64,000 nt of DNA from Phycisphaeraceae bacterium (GTDB lineage: Bacteria > Planctomycetota > Phycisphaerae > Phycisphaerales > Phycisphaeraceae), in NCBI GenBank assembly GCA_020849625.1, contig JADLFV010000128.1:20071-84070 (forward strand). Reading direction: 5' to 3'. Below are positions 17,801 to 25,301 of the stretch, one piece after another. Numbering within the stretch: position 1 is the stretch's first letter; each line of letters opens with the position of its first letter. Made by a program: the position numbers and the translations under genes. The notes below the pieces were generated by a model. It worked only from the letters and a program-made list of their open reading frames with translations. It was not told the DNA's origin and made no database searches.

Positions 17801-18273
17801 TCGGGGCCGGCCACCGCCTGGCGCTGCTCTCGATCGCCCCGGGCCAGAGCATCAGCGACGTTGACGCCAAAACGATTCACGACTGGTGTGCTGCAGGTGG
17901 AACGCTCTGGCTCGATGCCGCGGGCGGATCACCGGCTGCCATCGAAGCCGCCGACGTGGCTGTGGCGAAAATCTTCCCGCAGATGCGCCTGATCCCCATC
18001 CCCTTCGACTCGCCCATTCTCACCGGCCAGGGCTTGCCCGGCGGGCACGACAACACGCGCGTCCGCTATCGCTCCAACCTGCTGCGCCAGATCGGCCCCA
18101 CCAGCAGCCCGCGATTGCAGGCCCTGCGCCTCGACGGCCGTATCGTGATGATCTACTCCCCCGAAGACCTCACCGCCGCCGCCGCCGGCCTGCCCCACTG
18201 GAGCATCCTCGGCTACGACACCGACAGCGCCCGCAACCTGCTGGCCAACGCGGTGCTGTCGGCTATACACTGA
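14785..18273 (+). CDS. Large exported DUF4159 protein with prenyltransferase-like repeats
   Basis: About 1162 residues if the ATG at 14785 is used, or 1148 from the ATG at 14827. A signal sequence MALFAVLLVSPAFAQ ends near residue 30; starting at 14785 adds Lys residues that make a better charged n-region, but those codons come from a repeat arm. Residues to ~300 are helical and charged. Residues ~390-760 contain alpha-alpha barrel segments (GLWAVERSGRKVP, RAD-GTWEDVS) like squalene-cyclase/prenyltransferase repeats. Residues ~790-950 match DUF4159 (LYLSTDAAFTLPEAQLKTLR, YIEAGGMLLLNS), with a second DUF4159-like segment at the C-terminus. A Gly/Ser insertion near 915 is made of three CCCCCGGAAG-type decamers. 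In planctomycetes such proteins cluster with MoxR/DUF58 genes, which are absent here. Function unknown. Confidence 0.8.
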   Translation: MTSVSKLIAHSSKLMALFAVLLVSPAFAQSVDGQVTLDQAIEQLVTEAAGIARLDDVNAKPTFDRPHKLIADWDAEAMAPLLFKRLTTGKLAGNPYGDAYVRWHLQPVIADAFAARFEHWKQTGQFQVRPEDARAVLSMLQSLPPEPDFEWRDVDSYQANDPKKQQELEDTIRKLARETRVKIGVPPFERYVSGRSALEFVDGEQKKQIEQIIKQIDDLRRQQMHRVTDPTAKAYNERLSELNKLLRESRSNLLYNLIQTGDKTSLGLIASEIDKQIKGRQFLGILLMRDLYVAMYDGYLLLYDEPTLSALRQSLLQTAQSADAAQAYLNGIEPLPSWMKPRSNNFADLAFHMIHLLETPATLQKFRDALEPIPEKPLPPRPSSAASADNLTNIRLHYAIERAVRQIYAPSQDNDILLPRYHPLTDSQMYQIMRWGANTPALPALINESGHQALLCWAMLRAGESYQNPHFYRRMSFVLATETPYTFDRAMRLMMLANLAPIQWQDWFERDYDWLLKAYDADKTSGALTDEYNDKGPSDQFSNAQAQYGTLGLWAVERSGRKVPDKLWQIIDNYWRSQQHKPSSPTSGSGWSVGLIDGPHKLKADDTNKYALEVQGPMTAAATMALSLSERRLYADKLLDADAAAKLPNLPSGLRWLDQNFSLTAHPQGTNWYHYLWTIQQLAHANGLRKLNGIDLFRDVTASILNDQRADGTWEDVSLDYSKGNFRPRRDSRTVSTAFALLYLSDAVAANVTISKLQFDGHWNNRPHDLWNFAEFAGSRYETNCLWQIVDAQMPVEHLVESPLIYLSTDAAFTLPEAQLKTLRDYIEAGGMLLLNSEKTSPDLAKAMTDLCGQLVPDQQLVDVPADHAFFSLHRPVNAPPPLRMVHNGVRPLIVQFQRDIGRDLQTPGSDRSGGGSNSGGGSISGGGPTFDLLGNIYLFAVGMNTQRRRLDNGHLIRNTSPTINSLRIDRLLAAPEPAADAQLRIYMANEHQLDLTIDASTPDKLGAGHRLALLSIAPGQSISDVDAKTIHDWCAAGGTLWLDAAGGSPAAIEAADVAVAKIFPQMRLIPIPFDSPILTGQGLPGGHDNTRVRYRSNLLRQIGPTSSPRLQALRLDGRIVMIYSPEDLTAAAAGLPHWSILGYDTDSARNLLANAVLSAIH
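17506..17570. repeat. Cluster of CCCCCGGAAG-type decamers inside the DUF4159 gene
   Basis: Four near-identical copies of the decamer or its complement (TTCCGGGGGCGGG) lie within 65 bases and encode the linker SGGGSNSGGGSISGGG. The same motif recurs through the window. Confidence 0.85.
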
Positions 18274-18279
18274 TAGAAG

Positions 18280-18340
18280 AAACCGCAGATTGCACAGATG
18301 ACACAGATTAAGAATTCCTGATCTGCGAAATCTGCGGTTA
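18280..18340. repeat. Nonamer palindrome between convergent genes
   Basis: The left arm is ACCGCAGATTGCACAGATGA and continues with CACAGATTA; the right arm is ATCTGCGAAATCTGCGGTT. It is the same CGCAGATTN type as the inner palindromes at 911-1040 and 48994-49157, here without an outer layer. Confidence 0.9.
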
Positions 18341-18352
18341 AAAACAAATCGC

Positions 18353-18754
18353 TCAGCGCTCGTCCATCTTCGCCTTGAGCTGCTCGGCGTGGTCGATCAA
18401 CTGCTGCGTATCGACCTCTTCCGACGGCGTGGCGGTCGCCAGGTCAAAGTGCCAGTGAAGTTCCGCCTTGCCGTGCGGCACCGCTTCGGCGGCTAAATCA
18501 ACCGGCGGCACCTCCCACCACGGGGCGACCGCTTTCTGCTTCGTCCACAGCGGCTGGCAGCCGTCTGCGGTCAGACGTACGTCATAGATGCCGTAGTAAG
18601 TAAACGGCACCGTCACCGGCGTCCGCCCCACTTCCTCGTCATTGAGATATACCAGCGCCCCGGACGGCTGACTGGTGATCGAAATCGTGCGCTGCACACA
18701 ACCGGCCACCGCCGGAAGAATCAGCAACAGCGCGATGAGTCGCAGGCTTCGCAT
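18353..18754 (-). CDS. PEGA-domain lipoprotein
   Basis: 133 residues from the ATG at 18754. The start MRSLRLIALLLILPAVAGC is a lipoprotein signal peptide with lipobox AVAGC and modified Cys at residue 19. Directly after comes a PEGA domain: ITSQPSGALVYLNDEEVGRTP, then VPFTYYGIYDVRLTADG. PEGA domains are small beta units of envelope proteins. The second half has no known motif. An upstream in-frame extension runs into the neighbouring gene and the TTTAGCGG repeat, so it is rejected. Confidence 0.85.
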   Translation of the reverse strand: MRSLRLIALLLILPAVAGCVQRTISITSQPSGALVYLNDEEVGRTPVTVPFTYYGIYDVRLTADGCQPLWTKQKAVAPWWEVPPVDLAAEAVPHGKAELHWHFDLATATPSEEVDTQQLIDHAEQLKAKMDER

Positions 18755-18778
18755 GGTTGACAGTATAACCCGTCCCCC

Positions 18779-18830
18779 GTTTAGCGGGCGAACTCGTTCG
18801 CCCATGGCCGAGCAAGCTCGACCGCTAAAC
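18779..18830. repeat. GTTTAGCGG...CCGCTAAAC inverted repeat
   Basis: Terminal arms GTTTAGCGG and CCGCTAAAC enclose a smaller inverted repeat (GGGCGAAC / GTTCGCCC). A related element with the same outer arm is at 21142-21198. It separates the lipoprotein gene and the HAAS-type gene. Confidence 0.8.
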
Positions 18831-20657
18831 TCAATCTTCCGGGGGCGCGGGATAGAGCACCCAGTCGCCGTCGGTCTGGTCTTGATCCAGGCGCGGCCAG
18901 GTGTAATCGGCGGGTGGCGTACCCCCGTCGTCATCATTATCGAGTCCCCGGCCGTAAACGGTCAGTTGGCCGTCGGTCACTTTCAGCAACAACGTGCCCG
19001 ATGTCGCGGACTCGTCCGGGTAAGCCTGCGGCAGATAGCGCGGCACGAGCGTTTGTAGGTCGGCCGGATACGAGCCGGTGTCGCGGAGATAGAGCTCGGC
19101 CGCGATGGCGATCATCGTGCCTCGGCGAGCGGCGCGGGCCTGGAGCACGGTGCGTCGCTCAAACCCCCACCCGGGCATCAACAGGCACAACGGCGCGTAA
19201 CGGATGCGATTCAATTGCTCAACCTGTACTTCGAACGTAGATTCCTGCAAGATCACTTCTCGTAATGTCTGATGACTGTTCTGTTGCAACATGCCGATCA
19301 ATTCACGGAACTTGGCCAGCATGTCGTCTTGCGGAGCAAACACCGCGGCGCTGATGGGCGACAAGGCTGTGTTGAGCAAGCGCGAGTCAGTGGAGGTACG
19401 TAAAGGGTTGCTTTGGTCCAGATAGGTAGAAAAGACTTGCATGCCGGTGGTGGTCAACCGACCAGTGTGGCCATAGATGCGCTGCACGAAGTCTTCGAAC
19501 ATCCAACTTTCAGCTTCCATGCTCAAGCTGTCCCAGTCGTCTAATCGGGCCAAGTGGTGGGCCTGTTGTGCCCACTGGTTGCTGCCGAGCAGAACGGCGT
19601 GATCCTGCAGCAACGCGTTAAGCTGCATGTCAGCCCTCGCCGCCAGTCTGAGGCCAACCAACTGCTCGATCAGGATGCGACGCGGGCGCAGTTGCTCAGC
19701 CATGCCGATGATTGCTTCGATGTCCGCGACAGCACGCTCACCGTCGCCATCCCCAATCGCTAACTGGATGTCACAGGTCATCACCCGGCTCATCGCGTGC
19801 ATCCGTGTCAAGTGCGGCAGAAGCACGTTGATCAATGTATTTGAGCTCAATTGTTCAGCGTAAGAGTCGTGTGAAGTGTCTGGAATTACATGGTCCTCAC
19901 CAAACAGCGCCAGATCATCATCGCCGCTCCAGTGTCCTTCGTGTCCTACGGTCAGGCCGAGCGTCGGTTTGCTGGCGCCGCGGCGGATCGCGGCCAAAGC
20001 GTCGGCATGTTCGCGCAAGTAGGCTACCGCTGCCGGCCACTGCGGATCACTCGGTTGAACCTGGCGGCTGCCCGTCGTGGGACGTTCGGGGTCGCGCTCA
20101 ACCCACAGGGGATAATCTTTCTCCCACGGCAGTCTCAACGCCAGAATCGCCTGACGATAGTCCGGCCAGGCGCGGTCCTGCTGCGGCACGGCCTCGATCG
20201 GGGCATTCAGCTTCGCAATGTAATCCACCGTAACCACCGGCTTATCCAACGCCAGCACGATGGCAGCCAGAACATACAACACAACCAATGCGCCCATGAC
20301 CTGCCAACCGCGGGCCCACATCTTCCAGATGATCGAGCGATTGCGCTTCTTGGCCCGGCGGATCAGCTTCGCCGCATGGTGCGGATCGCCGAAGTCTGCC
20401 ATCGCCTGTTCGACGCTGTGTCCTGACTCCAGAGCGTCCTGAAAGTGTGCGATCAACTCACGGGCTACGTCCACTTTTTCCAGTTGGTGCAGGCGCGTGC
20501 GTTTGACGACCTGTTGCACCAGTTGCTTGGCAGGCTCGGGAAGGTCGGCCGCATCGTAGATTGCCCGCAAGTCCATGCGCCCGGTCAGTCGGCCACGAAT
20601 CCAATCACGCATGGGCGTGGTGGCGATTCGGCGTCGCAGGGTTGGCGTTTGGGACAT
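18831..20657 (-). CDS. HAAS-type (permease prefix) membrane protein controlled by PadR
   Basis: 608 residues from the ATG at 20657, three bases after the PadR stop with GGGAG just upstream, so translation is coupled. Residues ~30-115 resemble the HAAS/permease prefix domain: helices ending VARELIAHFQDALESGHS and the signature MADFGDPHHAAKLIRR. One hydrophobic helix (residues ~125-148, QVMGALVVLYVLAAIVLAL) anchors it; the remaining ~450 residues are probably periplasmic. HAAS domains regularly pair with PadR repressors. The large C-terminal region is unfamiliar. The middle part (19.2-19.9 kb) is visibly less GC-rich than its neighbours. Confidence 0.75.
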   Translation of the reverse strand: MSQTPTLRRRIATTPMRDWIRGRLTGRMDLRAIYDAADLPEPAKQLVQQVVKRTRLHQLEKVDVARELIAHFQDALESGHSVEQAMADFGDPHHAAKLIRRAKKRNRSIIWKMWARGWQVMGALVVLYVLAAIVLALDKPVVTVDYIAKLNAPIEAVPQQDRAWPDYRQAILALRLPWEKDYPLWVERDPERPTTGSRQVQPSDPQWPAAVAYLREHADALAAIRRGASKPTLGLTVGHEGHWSGDDDLALFGEDHVIPDTSHDSYAEQLSSNTLINVLLPHLTRMHAMSRVMTCDIQLAIGDGDGERAVADIEAIIGMAEQLRPRRILIEQLVGLRLAARADMQLNALLQDHAVLLGSNQWAQQAHHLARLDDWDSLSMEAESWMFEDFVQRIYGHTGRLTTTGMQVFSTYLDQSNPLRTSTDSRLLNTALSPISAAVFAPQDDMLAKFRELIGMLQQNSHQTLREVILQESTFEVQVEQLNRIRYAPLCLLMPGWGFERRTVLQARAARRGTMIAIAAELYLRDTGSYPADLQTLVPRYLPQAYPDESATSGTLLLKVTDGQLTVYGRGLDNDDDGGTPPADYTWPRLDQDQTDGDWVLYPAPPED

Positions 20658-20659
20658 GG

Positions 20660-21004
20660 TTACGCTCCCGCGATAGAGACGTTGGCGATGCCGAGTTGTT
20701 GCATGGCGGTGGTGAGGGCGAGCCACTGTTGCTTGTCGTGGTGCAGTTGCTTTTCACCCTTCGCTGTCAACCTGTAATACTTCCGGGGGCGGGGGCCGGT
20801 GTCGTCGAGGCGGGAGCGGATCAGGCCCTTGGCCTCGAGGTTGTAGAGCATGGGGTAGAGCGTGGACTGGCCCATGGCGAGGATGCCGCGGCTGTCGCGG
20901 GCTAAGCGTTCGACCAGTTCGTAGCCGTACTTTTCACCGGTGGCCAGCAGTTGCATGACGGCCAGCGGTCCCGCCCCGCGCATCAGTTCGCGTTCCAGTT
21001 TCAT
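20660..21004 (-). CDS. PadR-family transcriptional regulator
   Basis: 114 residues. It shows the PadR winged-helix signature: LAVMQLLATGEKYGYELVE, then GQSTLYPMLYNLEAKGLIRS and PRPRKYYRLTAKG. It is the short PadR-s2 type with one C-terminal helix. The gene is directly upstream of, and coupled to, the HAAS-type membrane protein, so it probably represses its own operon, as is usual for such pairs. The upstream DNA contains ACTTTGTATAACATAGCATGC (21028-21048, written in two halves by symmetry), a plausible promoter/operator with the near-palindrome TATAACATA. Confidence 0.92.
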   Translation of the reverse strand: MKLERELMRGAGPLAVMQLLATGEKYGYELVERLARDSRGILAMGQSTLYPMLYNLEAKGLIRSRLDDTGPRPRKYYRLTAKGEKQLHHDKQQWLALTTAMQQLGIANVSIAGA

Positions 21005-21068
21005 GATGAATCGCTCCTGGGTGGCTATACTTTGTATAACATAGCATGCAAGGCGAGGCAGTCAAGAG

Positions 21069-21100
21069 AAAAATAAAAAACCCGCGCGGTGAGGCGCGGG
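21069..21100 (-). terminator. Intrinsic terminator of rpsT
   Basis: On the minus strand, CCCGCGC and GCGCGGG (21094-21100 and 21081-21087) form a seven-pair GC stem with a six-base loop, followed by TTTTTTATTTTT. It lies 118 bases beyond the rpsT stop. Confidence 0.9.
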
Positions 21101-21141
21101 CGGGAAGGCGATAGTTTGGAATGATTGAGTCGCGGTTGCGT

Positions 21142-21198
21142 GTTTAGCGGGAGCCGGCCACGGCGGGATATTCCCCCGCGTGGGCGCGGGGGCTAAAC
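21142..21198. repeat. GTTTAGCGG-type inverted repeat downstream of rpsT
   Basis: It starts GTTTAGCGG and ends GGGGCTAAAC, with an inner GC hairpin CCCCCGCG/CGCGGGGG. It is the second copy of the element at 18779-18830, sharing the arms but not the middle. Confidence 0.75.
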
Positions 21199-21217
21199 GG
21201 ATGAGGCCAGTCGCGGC

Positions 21218-21499
21218 CTACGCCTTGGCGGCGGTCTTCTGTTTGGCGTTCAAGGCGGCGGCCAGGCGGCTCTTGCGGCGGGCGGCGGTGTTCTTGTGCA
21301 TCGCGGCCGTGGAGGAGACCTGGTCCAGCATCTTGTAGATGCTTTTGAGCTTGCTCTGGCAGTCCTCGACTGAGCCGTGCAGGATGGACTCGTGGTAGTC
21401 CTTGATGGCCGAGCGGACGCGATCCTTGCGCCAGCGGTTGCGGGCGCGACAGGTGGCGTTCTGACGGACGCGTTTACGGGCACTGAGCGAATGAGCCAT
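21218..21499 (-). CDS. rpsT: 30S ribosomal protein S20
   Basis: 93 residues from the ATG at 21499 (MAHSLSARKRVRQN). It is a small basic 30S protein binding 16S rRNA. Conserved blocks: SARKRVRQNATCRARNRW, the KSIYKMLDQV helix, and the late MHKNTAARRKSRLAAALN. The longer open frame upstream encodes Pro-rich sequence unlike S20. A strong terminator follows at 21069-21100. The gene is divergent from an HTH protein, with a 268-base gap. Confidence 0.96.
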   Translation of the reverse strand: MAHSLSARKRVRQNATCRARNRWRKDRVRSAIKDYHESILHGSVEDCQSKLKSIYKMLDQVSSTAAMHKNTAARRKSRLAAALNAKQKTAAKA

Positions 21500-21767
21500 G
21501 GGTCGAGGTTCCAGTGGGCCGGGGTTCCAGGGACTGCCTACCCCACACACATTTTTTTCTTCCGGGGGGCCCGGTGGGGTGGGGGGAAACGGGACATTAT
21601 GACCAAAGAGAGGACGCGGTTCAAGTGTGTGCCCGCGAGGCAGCCCGGGGGCGGCGGGAAATGGCAAATTTGCCCGAAAATGGGACATAGGGGGTAAACG
21701 ATTCGCAAATCCGGGCGTCTTACAGGTAGTAGGATGCGTATTACCTTTTTACAGAAGGGGGCCACCC
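21500..21767. promoter_or_regulatory. Divergent regulatory region between rpsT and the HTH gene
   Basis: The region holds the perfect palindrome GGCAAATTTGCC (21663-21674), followed by an AT-containing stretch with TTACAGGTAGTAGGATGCG. Two copies of GGGACAT (21590 and 21682) face the same way. An AAGGGGG site precedes the ATG at 21768. Which strand each element serves is not clear. Confidence 0.4.
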
Positions 21768-22259
21768 ATGCTCGCTGGAACGCTTCAAAAGTTGATCGAC
21801 GAGAGAATCACCAACGCCCGGGAGTTGGGCGACCTGGCGGGAGTATCCACCTCGACGGTTTATCGTTGGATCAGCAGACAGAGTCGGCCGGACTTCGATT
21901 CGGTCCGGCTGCTGGTGCGGCACCTGCCGGACAAGCGGGCCCAGGAGGCGATCCTCTCGGTGATCAGCGCAGGCACAGCCTGGGAGTTTTCCCATCAGGA
22001 ACTGGACCTGGACGTGAATAACGACGGACAAGTGGACGTATCCGACGCCCTGGACGCGACGGTGGAAACCGTGCGGGCGGCGGCTGACTCATTGCAGCAG
22101 GTGCGCCTGGCCCACAAGGGCACACCCATGAACGCCGAGACCACGCTCGAAGTGATCGCGCTGTTGAACCACATTGTGCGCGAGTGCAACATCACGCAGC
22201 GCGTGCTGGTGCAGGTCGCCGAGCAGAAGCGGCGGCGGAAGCTGAAGCTGGCCAATTAG
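21768..22259 (+). CDS. Helix-turn-helix protein with a dockerin-like calcium-loop motif
   Basis: 163 residues from the ATG at 21768, preceded by AAGGGGG. Residues ~8-38 form an HTH: ITNARELGDLAGVSTSTVYR, then WISRQSRPDF, similar to phage CII/MerR-like N-termini. Residues ~80-100 read LDVNNDGQVDVSDALDA, matching the DxNxDGxVD loop of dockerin or EF-hand calcium sites, unusual in a cytoplasmic DNA-binding protein. The C-terminal 50 residues are helical with a very basic end (EQKRRRKLKLAN). No signal peptide. The function is unknown; regulation by divalent metal is speculation. Confidence 0.75.
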   Translation: MLAGTLQKLIDERITNARELGDLAGVSTSTVYRWISRQSRPDFDSVRLLVRHLPDKRAQEAILSVISAGTAWEFSHQELDLDVNNDGQVDVSDALDATVETVRAAADSLQQVRLAHKGTPMNAETTLEVIALLNHIVRECNITQRVLVQVAEQKRRRKLKLAN

Positions 22260-22267
22260 GGGGACGG

Positions 22268-22386
22268 AGGCTTGAGCAGTGAGGCTTGAGGCTGGCGTCC
22301 GGCGAGGCGGAGCTCGCCGGCTATGGGCTTGCGCCTCACACCTCACTCCTCAAGCCTCACTCCTCAAGCCTCACCACTCAAGCCTG
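22268..22386. repeat. Heptamer palindrome with an inner CCGGCGAGG element
   Basis: The left arm has GAGGCTT, GAGCAGT, GAGGCTT units; the right arm has CCTCACT, CCTCAAG, CCTCACT, CCTCAAG units. The loop (22298-22324) holds a different palindrome, CCGGCGAGGCGGAGCTCGCC, which recurs at 48511-48535. The right arm contains the TGA stop (22378-22380 on the complement) of the acyl-CoA synthetase. Confidence 0.9.
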
Positions 22387-25065
22387 TCCCTTCAACTCCA
22401 GAACGCCGTGGATCAGGCCCTCCTTGCGGTCGGTGGTGATCTGAAAATTGAACTCGCGCATGGTGGCGGCCATGCGCTTGTTTTCCATCAGCGTCTCGGC
22501 GGAGATGTGGCGCAGGCCCCACTGGCGTGCCACCTGGATGCAGAAGCGCGTGATGTGCGAACCGACGCGCTTGCCCTGCCATTCGTCGATCACCAGCAGG
22601 GCGAACTCACCTTCATGGCGGTCGGCGTCGGCGGCCAGGCGTCCCACGCCAATCATCTTCACCGGCTGCGTTTCGGTCAGGGCCACCACGGCGATCTCGC
22701 GGTCATAGTCCGTGAAGCAGTAGCGGGTGGCCATCTCGTGATTGGGGCCTTTGATGGTGGCGAAGAAGCGGGCTCGCAGCGTCTCGGGCGAGCAGGCCTT
22801 GAGCATTTCCATCCACATCGGCTCGTCGCTGGGACGGATCGGGCGCAGGCGCAGACGTGTGCCGTCAGCCAGCTTGACCCTGCCGTCGTACTCGGCGGGG
22901 TACGGGCGAATCGCCAGGTGCGAGTAGCGCTCGTCGGGCGTTGGCGAGGCATGGTCCAGCCGGGCCCGCGCGTCCAGGGCCACCGCCCCGGTAGGCGAGA
23001 CGATCAGCGGGTTGATGTCGAATTCCTTGAGATTGGGCGAATCAGCCACCAGGTAGGAGAAGCGGATCAGCACGTCGATCAGGGCATCCACGTTGACCTT
23101 GGGCCGGCCGCGGAACCCGTTGAGCAGCGGCCAACCCTGGAGACTGCTGAGCATGCGGCGGCAGATCTTTTCAGTCAGCGGCGGCAGACCCAGCACGTGG
23201 TCGTCGAGCACTTCCGCGGTCACGCCGCCCATGCCCACCATGACCACCGACCCGAACACCGGATCCTTCTTGGCCCCCACGATCATTTCCACGGCATCGG
23301 TGTGCGAGATCATCGGCTGCACGTTGACGCCGAGGATCGTGGCCTTGGGGAACTGCTCACGAGCCGAGGTGGTCATGCGCTCAAACGCAGCCTTCACCGA
23401 CGCGGCATCGGTCAGGTGCAGCGCCACGCCGCCGGCATCGGACTTATGCGAGATGTCCGGCGACAGCAGCTTGACCGCCACCGGATAGCCGATCATGTCG
23501 GCGAACTTGGCGGCCTCATCGGCGAAGCCGGCCTTGACGGCGCGGGCGATGGGAATGCCGTAGGAATCCAGCAACTCCTTGGAGTCGATCTCGCTGAGCA
23601 TGGTGTCCGCCTGGCTCAGCAAAGCGCGGACGTAGATGCCCTGACGGTTGGTGGACAGCACCATGTCCTCGGGCACCGGCTGGGGCGTTTCATAGAGCGT
23701 GCGGATGTTGCGGCCGTAGTTGACCAGGTGCATGAACCCGCGGATGGCACGCTCGGGACTGGGATAGCAGGGGATGTTGGCCTCGGTCAGAATACGAGCG
23801 CCGGCCGCGACCACGTTGCCACCCATCCAGGCTGCCAGCACGGGTTTACCCGCCTTGGCCGACGCCTTGACCACCGCCTGGGCCACCGCCTTGGGATCGG
23901 TCATGGCCTGCGGTGTAAGGATCACCAGCATGGCATCGACCCCGTCGTCCGCCATGACCAGGTCCAGGGCGTCCACGTAGCGCTTGTCGTCGGCATCACC
24001 CAGCACGTCCACCGGGTTGTTGTGCGACCAGCAGGGCGGCAGGACCTTGTTGAGTGCTTCGATGGTCTTGGTTGACAGTTCCGCCAGGGCGCCGTTGGCA
24101 GCGATCAGGGCGTCGGTGGCCATGACGCCCGGGCCGCCGGCATTAGTGATGATGGCCAACCGTTCGCCGCGCGGAGTGGCGGTGTGCTCGAGCAGTGCGG
24201 CACAGTCGAAAATCTCTTCGAACTCTTTGACACGCACGATGCCGGCCCGGCGGAAGGCCGATTCGTGTACGTCATCGGCGCCGATCATGGCGCCGGTGTG
24301 CGAACTGGCAGCACTGGCCGATGCGGCGAAGCGGCCGGACTTGCAGGCGATGATCGGCTTGGTGCGTGTGAAGGCGCGGGCGGCGGAGATGAAGCTGCGG
24401 GCATCGGTGATCGATTCGATGTAGAGCAGGATGGCGCGGGTCTTGGCGTCCTGACCGAAGTAGTCGATCAGGTCGGCGAAATCGACGTCCGCCATGTTGC
24501 CGACGCTGACGAAGTGCGACAGGCCGATGTCCTGCGTTTTGGCCAGGTCGAGGGCGGCCGTGCCCAGGGCGCCGGACTGGCTGATAAAGGCGACGCGGCC
24601 TTCGCCGGGGATGCTGCTGGTGAAGCTGGCGTTGAGTCCGATGCCGGGCGAGATGACGCCCAGGCAGTTGGGGCCGATGATGCGCATGTTGTAATGGCGT
24701 GCGATCTCAACCAGTTTCTTTTCGGCGGCCTTGCCTTCGGGGCCCGCCTCGCGGAAGCCGGCACTGAGGACGATGGCGCTCTTGACGCCCTTTTCGCCGC
24801 AGCTTTTGATCACCTCGTGCACGGTGGAGGCCGGGGTGCAGACCACAGCCAGATCGGGCGCGGCCGGCAGATCGGCGATGCTCTTGTAGGCTTTACGTTC
24901 CAGCACCTTGTCGCGCTTGGGGTTGATCAGGTACACGTCGCCCTGGAACGCGCTGTTGCAGAGGTTGGTGGCCAGGGCGTGACCGACGCTGCCGACTCGA
25001 TCACTGGCGCCGATGACGGCCACGGACTTGGGAGCTAACAGGGGAACAAGACTTCGCACACTCAT
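22378..25065 (-). CDS. ADP-forming acyl-CoA synthetase fused to a GNAT acetyltransferase
   Basis: 895 residues. Domain order: CoA-binding Rossmann domain (1-125, PKSVAVIGASDRVGSVG), succinyl-CoA-synthetase flavodoxin-like domains (130-460), ATP-grasp (~480-700, GIPIARAVKAGFADEA, SHKSDAGGVAL), then GNAT (~720-890, LRLRPIRPSDEPMWMEML; ARQWGLRHISAETL). The phospho-histidine is H256 in SSHTGAM, so the ligase may be active; in the protein acetyltransferase Pat/YfiQ of enterobacteria this part is considered degenerate. Possible roles are ADP-forming acetate metabolism, lysine acetylation, or both. Acs, the classical Pat target, is at 41260. The stop codon lies in a heptamer arm. Confidence 0.93.
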   Translation of the reverse strand: MSVRSLVPLLAPKSVAVIGASDRVGSVGHALATNLCNSAFQGDVYLINPKRDKVLERKAYKSIADLPAAPDLAVVCTPASTVHEVIKSCGEKGVKSAIVLSAGFREAGPEGKAAEKKLVEIARHYNMRIIGPNCLGVISPGIGLNASFTSSIPGEGRVAFISQSGALGTAALDLAKTQDIGLSHFVSVGNMADVDFADLIDYFGQDAKTRAILLYIESITDARSFISAARAFTRTKPIIACKSGRFAASASAASSHTGAMIGADDVHESAFRRAGIVRVKEFEEIFDCAALLEHTATPRGERLAIITNAGGPGVMATDALIAANGALAELSTKTIEALNKVLPPCWSHNNPVDVLGDADDKRYVDALDLVMADDGVDAMLVILTPQAMTDPKAVAQAVVKASAKAGKPVLAAWMGGNVVAAGARILTEANIPCYPSPERAIRGFMHLVNYGRNIRTLYETPQPVPEDMVLSTNRQGIYVRALLSQADTMLSEIDSKELLDSYGIPIARAVKAGFADEAAKFADMIGYPVAVKLLSPDISHKSDAGGVALHLTDAASVKAAFERMTTSAREQFPKATILGVNVQPMISHTDAVEMIVGAKKDPVFGSVVMVGMGGVTAEVLDDHVLGLPPLTEKICRRMLSSLQGWPLLNGFRGRPKVNVDALIDVLIRFSYLVADSPNLKEFDINPLIVSPTGAVALDARARLDHASPTPDERYSHLAIRPYPAEYDGRVKLADGTRLRLRPIRPSDEPMWMEMLKACSPETLRARFFATIKGPNHEMATRYCFTDYDREIAVVALTETQPVKMIGVGRLAADADRHEGEFALLVIDEWQGKRVGSHITRFCIQVARQWGLRHISAETLMENKRMAATMREFNFQITTDRKEGLIHGVLELKGQA

Positions 25066-25301
25066 GGGGCGTAAACCTTTCGCCGCAATGCGGCAACCGA
25101 ACGAATTACCGCCTCACCGTTGCCAGGATCCGATACGTTGTTTTTGTCGGGGCGATCGGCGGGGGGATGCTTGGGGGAACAAATGATAACCGAAGCAGCC
25201 GCCTTTTGCTGCCAAGGAGCCTCGGCGAATCCACCGGGCAGGCAAATGGGACGCGGCCGGCGCAGCGCGTTAGAATTGGATTTTTTACAGGGAATCCTCA
25301 C
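25066..25301. promoter_or_regulatory. Divergent gap between the acyl-CoA synthetase and yebC
   Basis: 236 bases without a gene. It contains the T-run TTGTTTTTGTCGG at 25139-25151 and ends with TTAGAATTGGATTTTTTACAG next to yebC, where an AGGGAA site (25289-25294) fits the ATG. No palindromic repeat is visible here, unlike most gaps. Promoters for both flanking genes are expected. Confidence 0.4.

Noticed and set aside
22279..24075. A 598-codon open frame on the plus strand opposite the acyl-CoA synthetase
   Set aside because: It is His/Gly/Ala-rich, has no recognisable domain, and mirrors the codon pattern of the real gene on the other strand.
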